Assembly (NCBI RefSeq): GCF_003052585.1
Contig: NZ_QASN01000021.1
Span: 332,965-396,964, forward strand
DNA from: Pseudomonas mangrovi
GTDB lineage: Bacteria > Pseudomonadota > Gammaproteobacteria > Pseudomonadales > Pseudomonadaceae
DNA: 64,000 nt
Direction: 5' to 3'
The notes beneath the pieces are model-generated. The model had not been told where the DNA came from, did no database searches, and worked only from the letters and a program-made list of their open reading frames with translations. The position numbers were made by a program, and so were the translations under genes. This document shows, in pieces, positions 17,627 through 26,304 of this stretch. Numbering within the stretch: the stretch's first letter is position 1; each line of letters starts with the position of its first letter.

Positions 17627-17935
17627 ATGTCCCGCCTGCCCTCGTATGTCCTCGCCAGTGTCCTGCTGATCGCCGGAAACGCCGCTGCCAGCAGCTTCAT
17701 CGCCACCACCGACACCCTCGGCGGCGCCCTTGCCAACAGTGCCGAACTAAGCACCGACATGAGCTTCTCGCTGCGTGACGACAAGCGCATCATCGCCGCC
17801 CAGGATGATGCCGCCAGCTTCGTCGCCAGTGCCGGCGCCGTGCGTGGTGCGCGCCTGGAGGCAGCGCTGCAGCTGCTGCGCAGCGAGCTTCAGGGTGATG
17901 ATCTGCAACTGGCTCAGGCGATTCTCGCCCGCTAG
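17627..17935 (+). CDS. Secreted DUF2388-family protein (copy 1)
   Basis: The 102-residue product has a signal peptide (MSRLPSYVLASVLLIAGNAAA) and a short mature region, FIATTDTLGGALANSAELST, leading into the conserved core AAQDDAASFVASAGAVRGAR with LEAALQLLR after it, and a C-terminal LAQAILAR. This core recurs in five other genes up to 22142. The ATG at 17627 is preferred over an upstream in-frame start because the signal peptide starts there. The family is nearly confined to pseudomonads and has no known function. Periplasmic or secreted location is inferred. Confidence 0.8.
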   Translation: MSRLPSYVLASVLLIAGNAAASSFIATTDTLGGALANSAELSTDMSFSLRDDKRIIAAQDDAASFVASAGAVRGARLEAALQLLRSELQGDDLQLAQAILAR

Positions 17936-18006
17936 ACAACCTGGCATTCGGCATCACCCAGGGCCGGCGGATAGCGGCTTTCTGGCAACGACTCGAAGGA
18001 TCGACC

Positions 18007-18507
18007 ATGTCCCTGTTTCACCAGCGCGTACTGCGCATTGCGGCAAGCGCCGCACTCACTGCGACCAGCCTGGCCGCGCAAGCGGACCCCTACCAATTCG
18101 ATGGCGATATCCCGCTGACCGTGCAGACCACCGCGAACGGCTTCTTCGGCTACGGCGCCAATCCGTGGCTGTCTACCAGTCTGCAGCCGGTCGGCACGGT
18201 GCTGGACGTCCTGCTGATTCCCTATGTCTGCGTGCGTCTGAGTGCGGAGGAGACGGCCGCGGCGCTGAGCGAGGAAACGCCGAGCCTGCACCAGGCGCGC
18301 GAAGATGCCGCCATGCATCTGGCGAGCGATGGCGAGTTCCGCTCCGCGCGGCTGGAGGCCGCCTTCGCCCGCCTGCGCAGCTCATGGCACTTCGAGCGAG
18401 CCGACTCGCGCGAGCTGGCGCAAGTGTTGCTGATGCTGCCGGCACCGCTGGAGCGAACCGGCGGGGAAAATGCAGGTCGGATCGCCCGCCGGCTGCCGGT
18501 CCTGTGA
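18007..18507 (+). CDS. Secreted DUF2388-like protein (copy 2, divergent)
   Basis: The 166-residue product has a signal peptide (cleavage near AAQA-DP, about residue 26), a longer variable region, and the conserved core QAREDAAMHLASDGEFRSAR (residues about 95-115) with LEAAFARLR after it. An extra 30-residue tail follows the shared C-terminal helix. It is the most divergent and longest member of the array. The ATG follows a GAAGGATC box. It lies 71 bases after copy 1 on the same strand, so both may share a transcript. Confidence 0.72.
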   Translation: MSLFHQRVLRIAASAALTATSLAAQADPYQFDGDIPLTVQTTANGFFGYGANPWLSTSLQPVGTVLDVLLIPYVCVRLSAEETAAALSEETPSLHQAREDAAMHLASDGEFRSARLEAAFARLRSSWHFERADSRELAQVLLMLPAPLERTGGENAGRIARRLPVL

Positions 18508-18592
18508 ACTGTGTATGGCCGCCGCCGAACGCATCCGCTAGCCTTGGCGCCCGCGTTCCGCCCTCCGTCACACTCATCAGCAAGAGGTTGAT

Positions 18593-18913
18593 ATGCGTTC
18601 TTCTTTGATTGCCGTTCTGCTCGCTTCCAGCCTGTTCGCCGGCGTCGCCCAGGCCCGAACCCTGGAAGCCACCAGCAACATCCTGATCAGGGCGCTGGAC
18701 CGCAGCCTGGACTTCACCTCCGACACCACCACCTCGATCCGCGACCTCAAGGTGGTGCAGGCCGCGCGTGACGATGCCGCCAGCTTCGTCGCCAGCGACG
18801 AGAGTATCCGTGGCGCCCAGCTCGAAGCGGCCTTCTCGCTGCTGCGCCAGCGTTCCGAGGTAGCTCGCGACGCGAGTGACCGAGCCCTGGCCGAAGCCAT
18901 TCTGGCGCGCTGA
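18593..18913 (+). CDS. Secreted DUF2388-family protein (copy 3)
   Basis: The 106-residue product starts MRSSLIAVLLASSLFAGVAQA, a clear signal peptide, then TLEATSNILIRALDRSLDFTSDTT and the family core AARDDAASFVASDESIRGAQ, ending ALAEAILAR. AAGAGG precedes the ATG. Its TGA overlaps the next gene's ATG (TGATG at 18911), which shows translational coupling and a shared role. This is the canonical DUF2388 form. Confidence 0.82.
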   Translation: MRSSLIAVLLASSLFAGVAQARTLEATSNILIRALDRSLDFTSDTTTSIRDLKVVQAARDDAASFVASDESIRGAQLEAAFSLLRQRSEVARDASDRALAEAILAR

Positions 18914-19290
18914 TGTCGTCGCGCACGTGGCCGGCACTGCTGGCGCTGGCCTGTGTTCCAGCGCTGGCGACCACTCCACCACGTCCGGGCGAAACCCAGC
19001 GCTTTCCGCCATTCACCCTCGATGGCCCCGGCGAGCACGTCCTGTTCAGCAGCATGCTGGTCACCACCGGGCCGTTCTTCTTCAGCGCGGCAACCAGCGA
19101 ATCCAGCAGCGACGGCGGTGCGCAGAAGCAGCAGATTCGCGAGGACGCGGCGGCCTTCATCGCCAGCGATGGCGCCTACCGCACCGCCACCCTCGAAGCC
19201 CAGCTACGGCGGAGGCGCGCAGGGAGCATGGCGACCCTGCATCATGACCTCGACCTGGCCAGCGAACTGCTGGTCGGCGGGCATCGATGA
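18913..19290 (+). CDS. Secreted DUF2388-like protein (copy 4)
   Basis: The 125-residue product has a signal peptide (LLALACVPALA), then a proline-rich start and FSSMLVTTGPFFFSAAT, which resembles the SSxLxTT segments of the other copies. The core is QIREDAAAFIASDGAYRTAT, with weaker conservation after it (LEAQLRRRR). It overlaps copy 3 by one base and the DUF4105 gene by four (ATGA at 19287), placing it firmly inside an operon with that large enzyme-like protein. Confidence 0.72.
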   Translation: MSSRTWPALLALACVPALATTPPRPGETQRFPPFTLDGPGEHVLFSSMLVTTGPFFFSAATSESSSDGGAQKQQIREDAAAFIASDGAYRTATLEAQLRRRRAGSMATLHHDLDLASELLVGGHR

Positions 19291-21245
19291 GTGCGCTGCT
19301 GCGACTTCTGCTGCCGCTCGGCCTGGGGCTGTTGTGCCTGCCGCTCAGCGCCGCATTACGCCTGGAACTGCACGACGCAAAGCTCGATCCCGACCAGCGA
19401 AAGGCCAGCCAGCTGCTGCTGGACCAGGCGCTGCAGGCGCTGCCGCCGACGCTGATCGAGCGCCTCGACCGGCGGGTGACCGTGGTCTGGCGCGACGACC
19501 TGCCGGCGAATGCCTTCGGCCGCGCCAGCGGTCCCTACCGCATCGAGCTCAATCGTCAGCTGCTGGCGGCGCTCGCCGATGGCAGCGCGGCGAGCCGGCG
19601 AACCGGCCGCCCCCACGGCACCCTTGAGCGCGAGCTGCTGGCAACGCTGCTGCATGAGCTGGGTCATCTCTACGACCGCGGCCGTTTCTGGAGCCAGACG
19701 CAGCGGCGCCTGGTTGCTACCTGCCGGTCGCAGGCCAACCGCTTCGGCGAGATCGGCCTGCCGGCCGAGTGCCGGGGACAAACCGGCCGCCGCTTCAGCC
19801 TCAGCGACGATCCGCGCCTGCTGGATCTGGCCGGCTGGCCGCAGCAGGTCGGCAAGCGCGGCCTGCGCGAGACCGACAACGGCCAGGTGGCGCGCAGCCC
19901 GGACAGCTACGAGCTGAGCAACCCGCGCGAGTTCGTCGCGGTGAACCTGGAGTATTTCCTCCTCGATCCGGCCTATGCCTGCCGCAGGCCGGCGCTGCAT
20001 CGGCACCTGCACGAACATTTCGCCTGGCAACCGGCGCACGTGCTCGATTGCCCGCCCGACTACGCCTATCTCAACGCCGGCCTGGACCCGCAGCGCGATG
20101 TCCTCGGCCGTCTCGACCCGGAGCGGGTCTATCAGGTCCACTACCTGCTCGCCGAACCCAACGACGCCTGGGTCAGCCGCTGGGGCCACAGCATGCTGCG
20201 GCTGGTGATCTGCGCACCGGAAACGCCGCGCGGACCGGATTGCATGCTCGATCTCGACCAGCATCTGGTGCTGTCCTACCGCGCCTTCGTCGGTGACGTG
20301 CAGCTCTCCAGTTGGGACGGCCTGATCGGCGCCTACCCATCACGGCTGTTCATCCTGCCGCTGGCGCAGGTGGTCGACGAGTACACCAAGCTGGAGCTGC
20401 GCGGGCTGGCCTCGATCCCCCTGCAGCTGTCGCGCAACGAGCTGGAGGGACTGGTCGAGCGCTCGGTGGAGCAGCACTGGAGCTACGACGGCGACTACTA
20501 CTTCCTGTCCAACAACTGCGCGGTGGAAACCCTCAAGCTGCTGCGCAGCGGCACCGGTCGCGCCGACCTGCATGCGCTCGACAGCATCACCCCGACCGGG
20601 CTGCTGGAGGTGCTGCAGGCCCGTGGCCTGACCGACCACAGCGTGCTCGACGACCCCCGCGAGGCGCTGCGCCTGGGCTATCACTTCGACTCCTTCCGTG
20701 ACCGCTACCAGGCCATGTTCGCGGTGCTGCGCGAACGCCTGCCGATCAAGGAACAGAGCGTGGAGCAGTGGCTGGCGCTGTCGGCCGAAGAGCGACGCCC
20801 GTGGATCGCGCAGGCCGACCTGCGCGCTGCCGCCGCCCTGCTTCTGCTGGAGCAGGCTGCACTGCGGCGCCAGTTGCTGCTGGCCCAGGATGATCTCAAA
20901 CAGCGCTACCTGGCCAGCCGCGACAAGAACGATGCGGGGCTGGTGAAGGCCGGCAGTGCGATCGAGCAATTGCTGCAGGACAGCGGCTTCCTCAGTCGTC
21001 CGGCCGAGCTGCTTAGCGCCGGTTACGGATTGCCGCAGACTGGAGAGTGGCGTCAATTGCGACACGAAAGCAGCGCCCGGCAGGCGCAGCTGATAGCGCT
21101 GGCGGGCGAGCTGGACAGCGAGCTGCGGGATCTGCTCGAACCCCGGCGCATGGCGCTGATCCAGGCCAGCGAAACCAACCTGCAGGCGCTGGGCGCGCGC
21201 CTGCGCCAGTTGCACGAAGCGAGCGGAGGGCTGCGTCTGCCATGA
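19287..21245 (+). CDS. Large secreted DUF4105 protein with HExxH motif
   Basis: The 652-residue product has a signal peptide (residues about 1-23). The N-terminal part carries a zinc-protease-like motif, LLHELGHLYDRGRF (HExxH about residues 122-126). The middle holds a DUF4105 domain, a permuted NlpC/P60-like fold, with its candidate catalytic His in RWGHSMLRL (about 299) and Cys in FLSNNCAVETLKLL (about 409). The C-terminal 150 residues are helical and glutamine/leucine-rich, possibly coiled coil. It is therefore a probable periplasmic or outer-membrane hydrolase or protease. Genes for small DUF2388 proteins overlap it on both sides, which suggests they are partners, substrates or inhibitors. 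Confidence 0.8.
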   Translation: MSALLRLLLPLGLGLLCLPLSAALRLELHDAKLDPDQRKASQLLLDQALQALPPTLIERLDRRVTVVWRDDLPANAFGRASGPYRIELNRQLLAALADGSAASRRTGRPHGTLERELLATLLHELGHLYDRGRFWSQTQRRLVATCRSQANRFGEIGLPAECRGQTGRRFSLSDDPRLLDLAGWPQQVGKRGLRETDNGQVARSPDSYELSNPREFVAVNLEYFLLDPAYACRRPALHRHLHEHFAWQPAHVLDCPPDYAYLNAGLDPQRDVLGRLDPERVYQVHYLLAEPNDAWVSRWGHSMLRLVICAPETPRGPDCMLDLDQHLVLSYRAFVGDVQLSSWDGLIGAYPSRLFILPLAQVVDEYTKLELRGLASIPLQLSRNELEGLVERSVEQHWSYDGDYYFLSNNCAVETLKLLRSGTGRADLHALDSITPTGLLEVLQARGLTDHSVLDDPREALRLGYHFDSFRDRYQAMFAVLRERLPIKEQSVEQWLALSAEERRPWIAQADLRAAAALLLLEQAALRRQLLLAQDDLKQRYLASRDKNDAGLVKAGSAIEQLLQDSGFLSRPAELLSAGYGLPQTGEWRQLRHESSARQAQLIALAGELDSELRDLLEPRRMALIQASETNLQALGARLRQLHEASGGLRLP

Positions 21246-21676
21246 GCAGAGGTATATTGCGTGCGTCTGCCGTCGCCAGCATGGTGCTGCTGAGCGTACC
21301 GGCGTGGGCGGTCTGGCCGCCCGACCCCACCGACATCCGTGGCAATCCGCCGATGGCCAGCACCTTCTACGGTTGCGCCACGACCCTGCTGCCACTCTTC
21401 ACTACCTTCAAGCCGGACGAAACCGACGACATCAGCGAGGAGTTGAGCCGCGCCAGTGGCGAGGTCAGCGAGATCGGCAGCGAATTCAGCAGCTCGGACT
21501 ACCGCGTACTGCGACTGGCCGCTGAAGATGCCGCGGTCTTCGTCGCCAGCGCCGGTGAGCTGCGCGGCGCACGCCTGGAGGCGGCGCTGCGGCTGCTCAG
21601 GCGGCAACCGAGTCGGCAGCAGGCGAGCGATCTGGCGCTGGCGCAGCAGTTGCTGGTGCTGACGACAGCGCGCTGA
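21242..21676 (+). CDS. Secreted DUF2388-like protein (copy 5)
   Basis: The 144-residue product starts at the ATG overlapping the DUF4105 stop (ATGA at 21242). The signal peptide ends near VPAWA (residue 24). STFYGCATTLLPLFTTFKPD is shared in pattern with copy 6 (STFYLAVSSILPTLTTQQPG), so copies 5 and 6 are sister genes. The core is LAAEDAAVFVASAGELRGAR, with LEAALRLLRR after it. A longer in-frame extension upstream lies inside the DUF4105 gene in another frame and was rejected. Confidence 0.75.
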   Translation: MSRGILRASAVASMVLLSVPAWAVWPPDPTDIRGNPPMASTFYGCATTLLPLFTTFKPDETDDISEELSRASGEVSEIGSEFSSSDYRVLRLAAEDAAVFVASAGELRGARLEAALRLLRRQPSRQQASDLALAQQLLVLTTAR

Positions 21677-21743
21677 GCGGAGGGCTTGCCGGCGCGACGC
21701 CGAGCCCCGAGACTGGCGCTTTCGCGCCGACCGGGAAAGCTGC

Positions 21744-22142
21744 ATGAAACCAACGCGCGGGTTGCCGCTCATCCTCGGATACCTTGTCAGTACGCTCTGC
21801 GGCGACGCCCTGGCGGGCTTCCAGTCGCCCAGGTTTGACGAGGAACCGCTGGTGGCCAGCACCTTCTATCTTGCCGTCAGCAGCATACTGCCGACGCTGA
21901 CGACCCAACAGCCGGGCGAAGGCAGCGAGGTGTCGGACGCCACCAGCGAGGACACAAGCGGCAGCAGTGCACGTGACGACCGTCGCCTGCGCGAGGCACG
22001 GGAGGACGCTGCGCACTTCGTCGCCAGCGGCGGCGCCTACCGCAGCGTACGCCTGGAGGCGGCTCTGCGCTGGCTGCGTGGCCGGCCGCAGAGCGCCGGA
22101 TTCGACGACCTGCAATTGGCCGCGGCCATCCTGCAGCGCTAG
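21744..22142 (+). CDS. Secreted DUF2388-like protein (copy 6)
   Basis: The 132-residue product has a signal peptide ending near ALAG (about residue 22), then STFYLAVSSILPTLTTQQPG, an acidic/serine-rich linker and the core EAREDAAHFVASGGAYRSVR with LEAALRWLR after it. It is 67 bases after copy 5 and is the last gene of the array. A block of hairpin repeats follows immediately. Confidence 0.75.
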   Translation: MKPTRGLPLILGYLVSTLCGDALAGFQSPRFDEEPLVASTFYLAVSSILPTLTTQQPGEGSEVSDATSEDTSGSSARDDRRLREAREDAAHFVASGGAYRSVRLEAALRWLRGRPQSAGFDDLQLAAAILQR

Positions 22143-22155
22143 GGCCGCTGAAAAC

Positions 22156-22364
22156 GGTGGACGGATGCAGCGCCGTCCACCCTACGGCATGCTCACGCTG
22201 ATCGGTGGGATCGGTCCGGCGCAGGATGGAAGATGCTCCTTTCATCCACCAAAGCGATTGCGCACCGGTGGACGGATAAAGCGCCGCCCGCCCTACGAGG
22301 GCCGCTGCTCCGTGCACGCGTAGGGTGGATGACGCTCTGTTCATCCACCACAGCGATTGCATAG
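22156..22364. repeat. Cluster of four GTAGGGTGG-type hairpin repeats
   Basis: Four related units lie in 210 bases: GGTGGACGG/CCGTCCACC with CTACG (22156-22186), a unit ending TTCATCCACCAAAGCGATTG (22224-22260), GGTGGACGG/CCGCCCGCC with CTACG (22267-22297), and GTAGGGTGGATGA/TTCATCCACC ending CAGCGATTGC (22320-22360). The second and fourth share a 21-base segment with one mismatch. The block separates the DUF2388 array from convergent galE and may stop transcription from both sides. Confidence 0.75.
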
Positions 22365-22392
22365 TCGTTCACCGGCCCCGTTGGCAGCGCCC

Positions 22393-23448
22393 TCAGCTGG
22401 CCAGCGCCGCCGGCATGGCGATCCGTTGCGGCTGCGGCTGGGCATAGCCATGCGGATTGCTGCGCTGCCAGTTCCAGGCGTCGGCGAGCATCTGCTGCAG
22501 GCCGTGTTCGGCCTTCCAGTCCAGCTCCCGCGCGGCCTTGCGCGGGTCGGACCAGCACTGGGCGATGTCGCCCGGACGCCGTGGACGAAGTCTGCAGGGC
22601 AGCGGTCGGCCGAGCACCTGCTCGAAGGCGCAGACCATCTCGAATACCGAGTAGCCCTTGCCGGTGCCCAGATTCCACACCGACACGCCGGTCTGCTCCT
22701 GCAGCCGGTTGAGTGCCTTCAGGTGCCCGTTGACCAGGTCCAGCACGTGGATGTAGTCCCGCACGCCGGTGCCGTCGACCGTCGCATAGTCGGTGCCGTA
22801 GATGTTCAGTTCCTGGCGCCGGCCCACGGCGACCTGGAGCATGAACGGCAGCAGGTTGTTGGGAATACCGTCCGGATCCTCGCCGATCAGCCCGGAAGGA
22901 TGGGCGCCGATGGGGTTGAAGTAGCGCAGCAGGCCAATCGACCAGCGCGGGTCCGACTCGGCCAAACCGCGCAGGACATTCTCGGCCATCAACTTGGATT
23001 GCCCGTATGGGTTGGTCGGTACGCCGAGCGGACAGTCTTCGCTGATCGGCATCAGCGAGGCCTCGCCATAGACGGTCGCCGAGGAGCTGAACACCAGGCG
23101 GAACACCCCGGCATCGGCCATCGCCTGGCACAGGGCAATGCTGCCGCCGACGTTGGTCTCGTAGTAGCGCAGCGGCTCACGCACGCTTTCACCCACCGCC
23201 TTGAGCCCGGCGAAATGCATCACCGCCTTGATCGGATAGGACGCGAACAGGGCCTTGAGCAGTGCGCGGTTGCGCACGTCGCCCTGGACGAAATTCAGCG
23301 GCCGCCCGGCCAGCTGTTCGACTCGCTGCAGTGCGACCTCCGAGCTGTTGCTCAGGTTGTCCAGCACCAGCACTTCGTGACCGGCCTCCAGCAACGCCAG
23401 TGCCGCATGCGAGCCGATGTAGCCCGCGCCCCCGGTTACCAGAATCAT
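22393..23448 (-). CDS. galE: UDP-glucose 4-epimerase
   Basis: The 351-residue enzyme interconverts UDP-glucose and UDP-galactose. The N-terminal NAD motif VTGGAGYIGSHAALALLEAG and the catalytic SSSATVYGEA...NPYGQSK pair (Y-x3-K, about residues 148-152) are intact. The start at 23448 has GGAGG at good spacing; a 599-residue extension upstream is non-coding. It diverges from a cluster containing UDP-galactopyranose mutase, so its UDP-galactose probably feeds UDP-galactofuranose. Confidence 0.93.
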   Translation of the reverse strand: MILVTGGAGYIGSHAALALLEAGHEVLVLDNLSNSSEVALQRVEQLAGRPLNFVQGDVRNRALLKALFASYPIKAVMHFAGLKAVGESVREPLRYYETNVGGSIALCQAMADAGVFRLVFSSSATVYGEASLMPISEDCPLGVPTNPYGQSKLMAENVLRGLAESDPRWSIGLLRYFNPIGAHPSGLIGEDPDGIPNNLLPFMLQVAVGRRQELNIYGTDYATVDGTGVRDYIHVLDLVNGHLKALNRLQEQTGVSVWNLGTGKGYSVFEMVCAFEQVLGRPLPCRLRPRRPGDIAQCWSDPRKAARELDWKAEHGLQQMLADAWNWQRSNPHGYAQPQPQRIAMPAALAS

Positions 23449-23882
23449 GTTGTTCCTCCACATTTTTGCGGCGAGCACTCCTCCGGCCAGGCCATGCACG
23501 CAAGGCTCGGGGGCTCGATATCCAGAATCGGCTCGGCGCTGCGCGGCAAGGGCATGAAAGCAGGGCATGCCGGCCTGCGGCGCCGGATAGAAAAGGCGTC
23601 CTGAAGATAGGGACGGGCACCTCCACGGCAAGTTCCAACCAGCCGACGGCCTGTCTATTCGAGGGCCTGTTGGAACCGCAGCCGTGCGCCGCCGTCCATT
23701 GACGGCAGAGTGACAAAGCGTCCCGGCAGATCGGGCGGCCGATAGCGCATCCTGCGCGCCAGCCGAAACGACCGCATGGGCCACGACATTCTGCGTCTGC
23801 GGCGGGACGGCCCCAGCAATCAACGATGCGTCGCCCTGCAGGAAGATGGACGGCGCGATCCCCTGTGACAACGAGGTAGACC
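23449..23882. other. Divergent intergenic region galE / glycosyltransferase
   Basis: This 434-base gap contains no convincing gene. It should hold promoters for both directions. A spaced inverted repeat, GTTCCAAC (23632-23639) and GTTGGAAC (23669-23676), encloses 29 bases with an inner GGCCTGT...GGCCTGT direct repeat. It could be a regulator site or mRNA leader structure. Confidence 0.4.
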
Positions 23883-25067
23883 ATGAGCTGGGCCGGCCCC
23901 TATCAGTACGACATCGGCAGAACACGCGCACCCGGGGCGCTTGCACCCGAGGTGGAGTTCGACGCACAACGGCCGACGCTGTTGTGCCTCTCGCATCTGC
24001 GCTGGAGCTTCGTCTACCAGCGTCCCCAGCACCTGATGACGCGCTTCGCCCGCGACTACAACCTGCTGTTTCTCGAGGAGCCGGTAGCCACCGAGCAGAG
24101 CCAGGCCTGGCTGGAGATTCGTCCCGAGGACGGCGGCGTGCAGGTGCTGGTCCCGCGGCTGCCGCACGCGTGCGGCGGCGAGCCCAGCGCAAGGCTGCAA
24201 CGCGAGTTGCTCGACGGCTACTTACAGCGGCTCAAGGTCGACGACCTGATCCTCTGGTTCTACACGCCGATGGCGCTGGCCTTCGCCAGCCATCTGCGCG
24301 CACGGCTGACGGTCTACGACTGCATGGACGAGCTATCGGCGTTTCGCGGCGCACCCGCGGCGCTGATCGAACGTGAGCGCGAACTGCTGCTGCGCGCCGA
24401 CCTGGTCTTCACCGGCGGCTACAGCCTCTACGAAGCCAAGTGCGAGCTGCATTCCAACGCGCATCCGTTCCCCAGCAGCGTCGATGTCGAACATTTCGCC
24501 GCCGCACGCGATGCCCAACCCGATCCGTCCGACCAGGCCGCGCTCGGGCGTCCGCGCCTGGGCTTCTATGGCGTGATCGATGAGCGTCTGGACCTTGCGC
24601 TGATTGACCAGGTCGCCCGGCTGCGGCCCGACTGGCAGCTGGTCCTGGTGGGGCCAGTGGTGAAGATCAACCCGGCCGAGCTGCCGCGACGCGACAACAT
24701 CCACTACCTCGGGGCCAAGCCCTATGACGAGCTGCCGGCCTACCTGGCCGGCTGGGACGTGGCGATCATGCCCTTCGCGATGAACGAGTCGACCCGCTTC
24801 ATCAGCCCGACCAAGACCCCGGAATACCTCGCCGGCGGCCGGCCGGTGGTCTCCACCCCGATCATCGATGTGGTGCGCAGCTACGGCGACAGCGGACTGG
24901 TGCGCATCGCCGCCGATGCCGCCGAATTCGTCGCCGCGACCGAAGCGGCGCTGCGCGACGCGGCGCAACCGGAGGCCCTGCGCGCAAGAGCGGACAGCAT
25001 CCTCGGCGACATGTCGTGGGACCACACCTGGAAACAGATGAAGGAGAAGATGACATGCGCGCTGTGA
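23883..25067 (+). CDS. Glycosyltransferase (GT-B fold, GT1/GT4 type)
   Basis: The 394-residue protein has the two-domain layout of GT-B enzymes. The N-terminal domain includes LLCLSHLRWSFVYQRPQHLM, a motif seen in exopolysaccharide glycosyltransferases, and YDCMDELSAFRG. The C-terminal domain has LGFYGVIDERLDLALIDQVA, ADWQLVLVGPVV-like strands and the nucleotide-sugar-binding segment FISPTKTPEYLAGGRPVVST (about residues 300-320). No membrane segment is seen. It overlaps glf by 13 bases. Its donor may be UDP-galactofuranose made by the next gene (inference). Confidence 0.82.
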   Translation: MSWAGPYQYDIGRTRAPGALAPEVEFDAQRPTLLCLSHLRWSFVYQRPQHLMTRFARDYNLLFLEEPVATEQSQAWLEIRPEDGGVQVLVPRLPHACGGEPSARLQRELLDGYLQRLKVDDLILWFYTPMALAFASHLRARLTVYDCMDELSAFRGAPAALIERERELLLRADLVFTGGYSLYEAKCELHSNAHPFPSSVDVEHFAAARDAQPDPSDQAALGRPRLGFYGVIDERLDLALIDQVARLRPDWQLVLVGPVVKINPAELPRRDNIHYLGAKPYDELPAYLAGWDVAIMPFAMNESTRFISPTKTPEYLAGGRPVVSTPIIDVVRSYGDSGLVRIAADAAEFVAATEAALRDAAQPEALRARADSILGDMSWDHTWKQMKEKMTCAL

Positions 25068-26272
25068 TCCCACGCGACGGCCACCCCGAACGCGACGCCG
25101 GCGGCAGTCACCCCGCCAGTGCCCGTCGCGGCTTCGACTATCTGATCGTCGGCGCCGGCTTTGCCGGCAGCGTGCTCGCCGAGCGGCTGGCCGCAGGCCT
25201 GGGCAAGCGTGTGCTGGTGGTCGACCGCCGTCCGCACATCGGCGGCAATGCCTATGACTTTCACGATGAAGCCGGCGTGCTGATCCACCGCTACGGCCCG
25301 CACATCTTCCACACCAATTCGCAGCGCATCGTCGACTACCTGTCGCGCTTTACCGAGTGGCGCCCCTACGAGCACCGGGTGCTGGCGGTGGTCGATGGCC
25401 AGCAGGTGCCGATTCCGATCAACCGCGACACGCTCAATGCGCTGTACGGCCTCCGCCTGAGCAGCGATGAAGAGGCTGCCGTCTACCTCGCCGGACGCGC
25501 CGAACCGGTAGCGCAAATCCGCACCAGCGAGGACGTGGTGGTCAACCAGATCGGTCGCGAGCTGTACGAGAAATTCTTCCGCGGCTATACCCGCAAGCAG
25601 TGGGGGCTCGATCCCTCGCAACTGGATCGCTCGGTCACCGCGCGCGTGCCGACCCGGACCAACACCGACGATCGCTACTTCACCGACGAATTCCAGCAGA
25701 TGCCGCTGCACGGCTACACGCGGATGTTCGAAAGGATGCTCGCCCATCCGAACATCAAGGTGATGCTCAATACCGACTACCGCGAGATCCGCGACGAGGT
25801 GCAACACGATCACCTGATCTACTGCGGACCGATCGACGAGTACTTCGACTACCGCTTCGGCAAGCTGCCCTACCGCTCGCTGCGCTTCGAGCACAAGAGC
25901 CTGGCGCAGGAGCATTTCCAGGCGGTGGGCACGGTCAACTACCCGGCCGAGGAGGTGCCCTACACGCGCATCAGCGAGTACAAGCACCTGACCGGCCAGC
26001 AGCACCCGCATACCAGCGTCACCTACGAATATCCCTCGGCCGAGGGCGATCCCTACTATCCGATCCCGCGCCCGGAGAACGCCGAGCTGTACAAGCGCTA
26101 CCAGCAGCTCGCCGACGACACGCCGGGGGTGACCTTCCTCGGTCGGCTGGGCACCTACAAGTACTACAACATGGACCAGGTCGTCGGGCAGGCACTGGCG
26201 CTGTACAAGCGCATCGAGGAAGCCGCCCAGGTGCCGGCTGCCGCCAGCGCCATGCAAGAGCCGGTCGACTGA
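25055..26272 (+). CDS. glf: UDP-galactopyranose mutase
   Basis: The 405-residue FAD enzyme converts UDP-galactopyranose to UDP-galactofuranose. The FAD-binding motif YLIVGAGFAGSVLAERLA is near residue 30, followed by DRRPHIGGNAYD and the Glf signature HRYGPHIFHTNS. The C-terminal VTFLGRLGTYKYYNMDQVVG is also conserved. About 25 extra residues at the N-terminus precede the FAD motif. The ATG at 25055 has AAGGAGA upstream and overlaps the end of the glycosyltransferase. Galactofuranose is uncommon in pseudomonads, so this gene marks the cluster as accessory. Confidence 0.94.
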   Translation: MRAVIPRDGHPERDAGGSHPASARRGFDYLIVGAGFAGSVLAERLAAGLGKRVLVVDRRPHIGGNAYDFHDEAGVLIHRYGPHIFHTNSQRIVDYLSRFTEWRPYEHRVLAVVDGQQVPIPINRDTLNALYGLRLSSDEEAAVYLAGRAEPVAQIRTSEDVVVNQIGRELYEKFFRGYTRKQWGLDPSQLDRSVTARVPTRTNTDDRYFTDEFQQMPLHGYTRMFERMLAHPNIKVMLNTDYREIRDEVQHDHLIYCGPIDEYFDYRFGKLPYRSLRFEHKSLAQEHFQAVGTVNYPAEEVPYTRISEYKHLTGQQHPHTSVTYEYPSAEGDPYYPIPRPENAELYKRYQQLADDTPGVTFLGRLGTYKYYNMDQVVGQALALYKRIEEAAQVPAAASAMQEPVD

Positions 26273-26304
26273 CCGGCCCCAGGCCATCGACTGACGAGGG
26301 CTCC

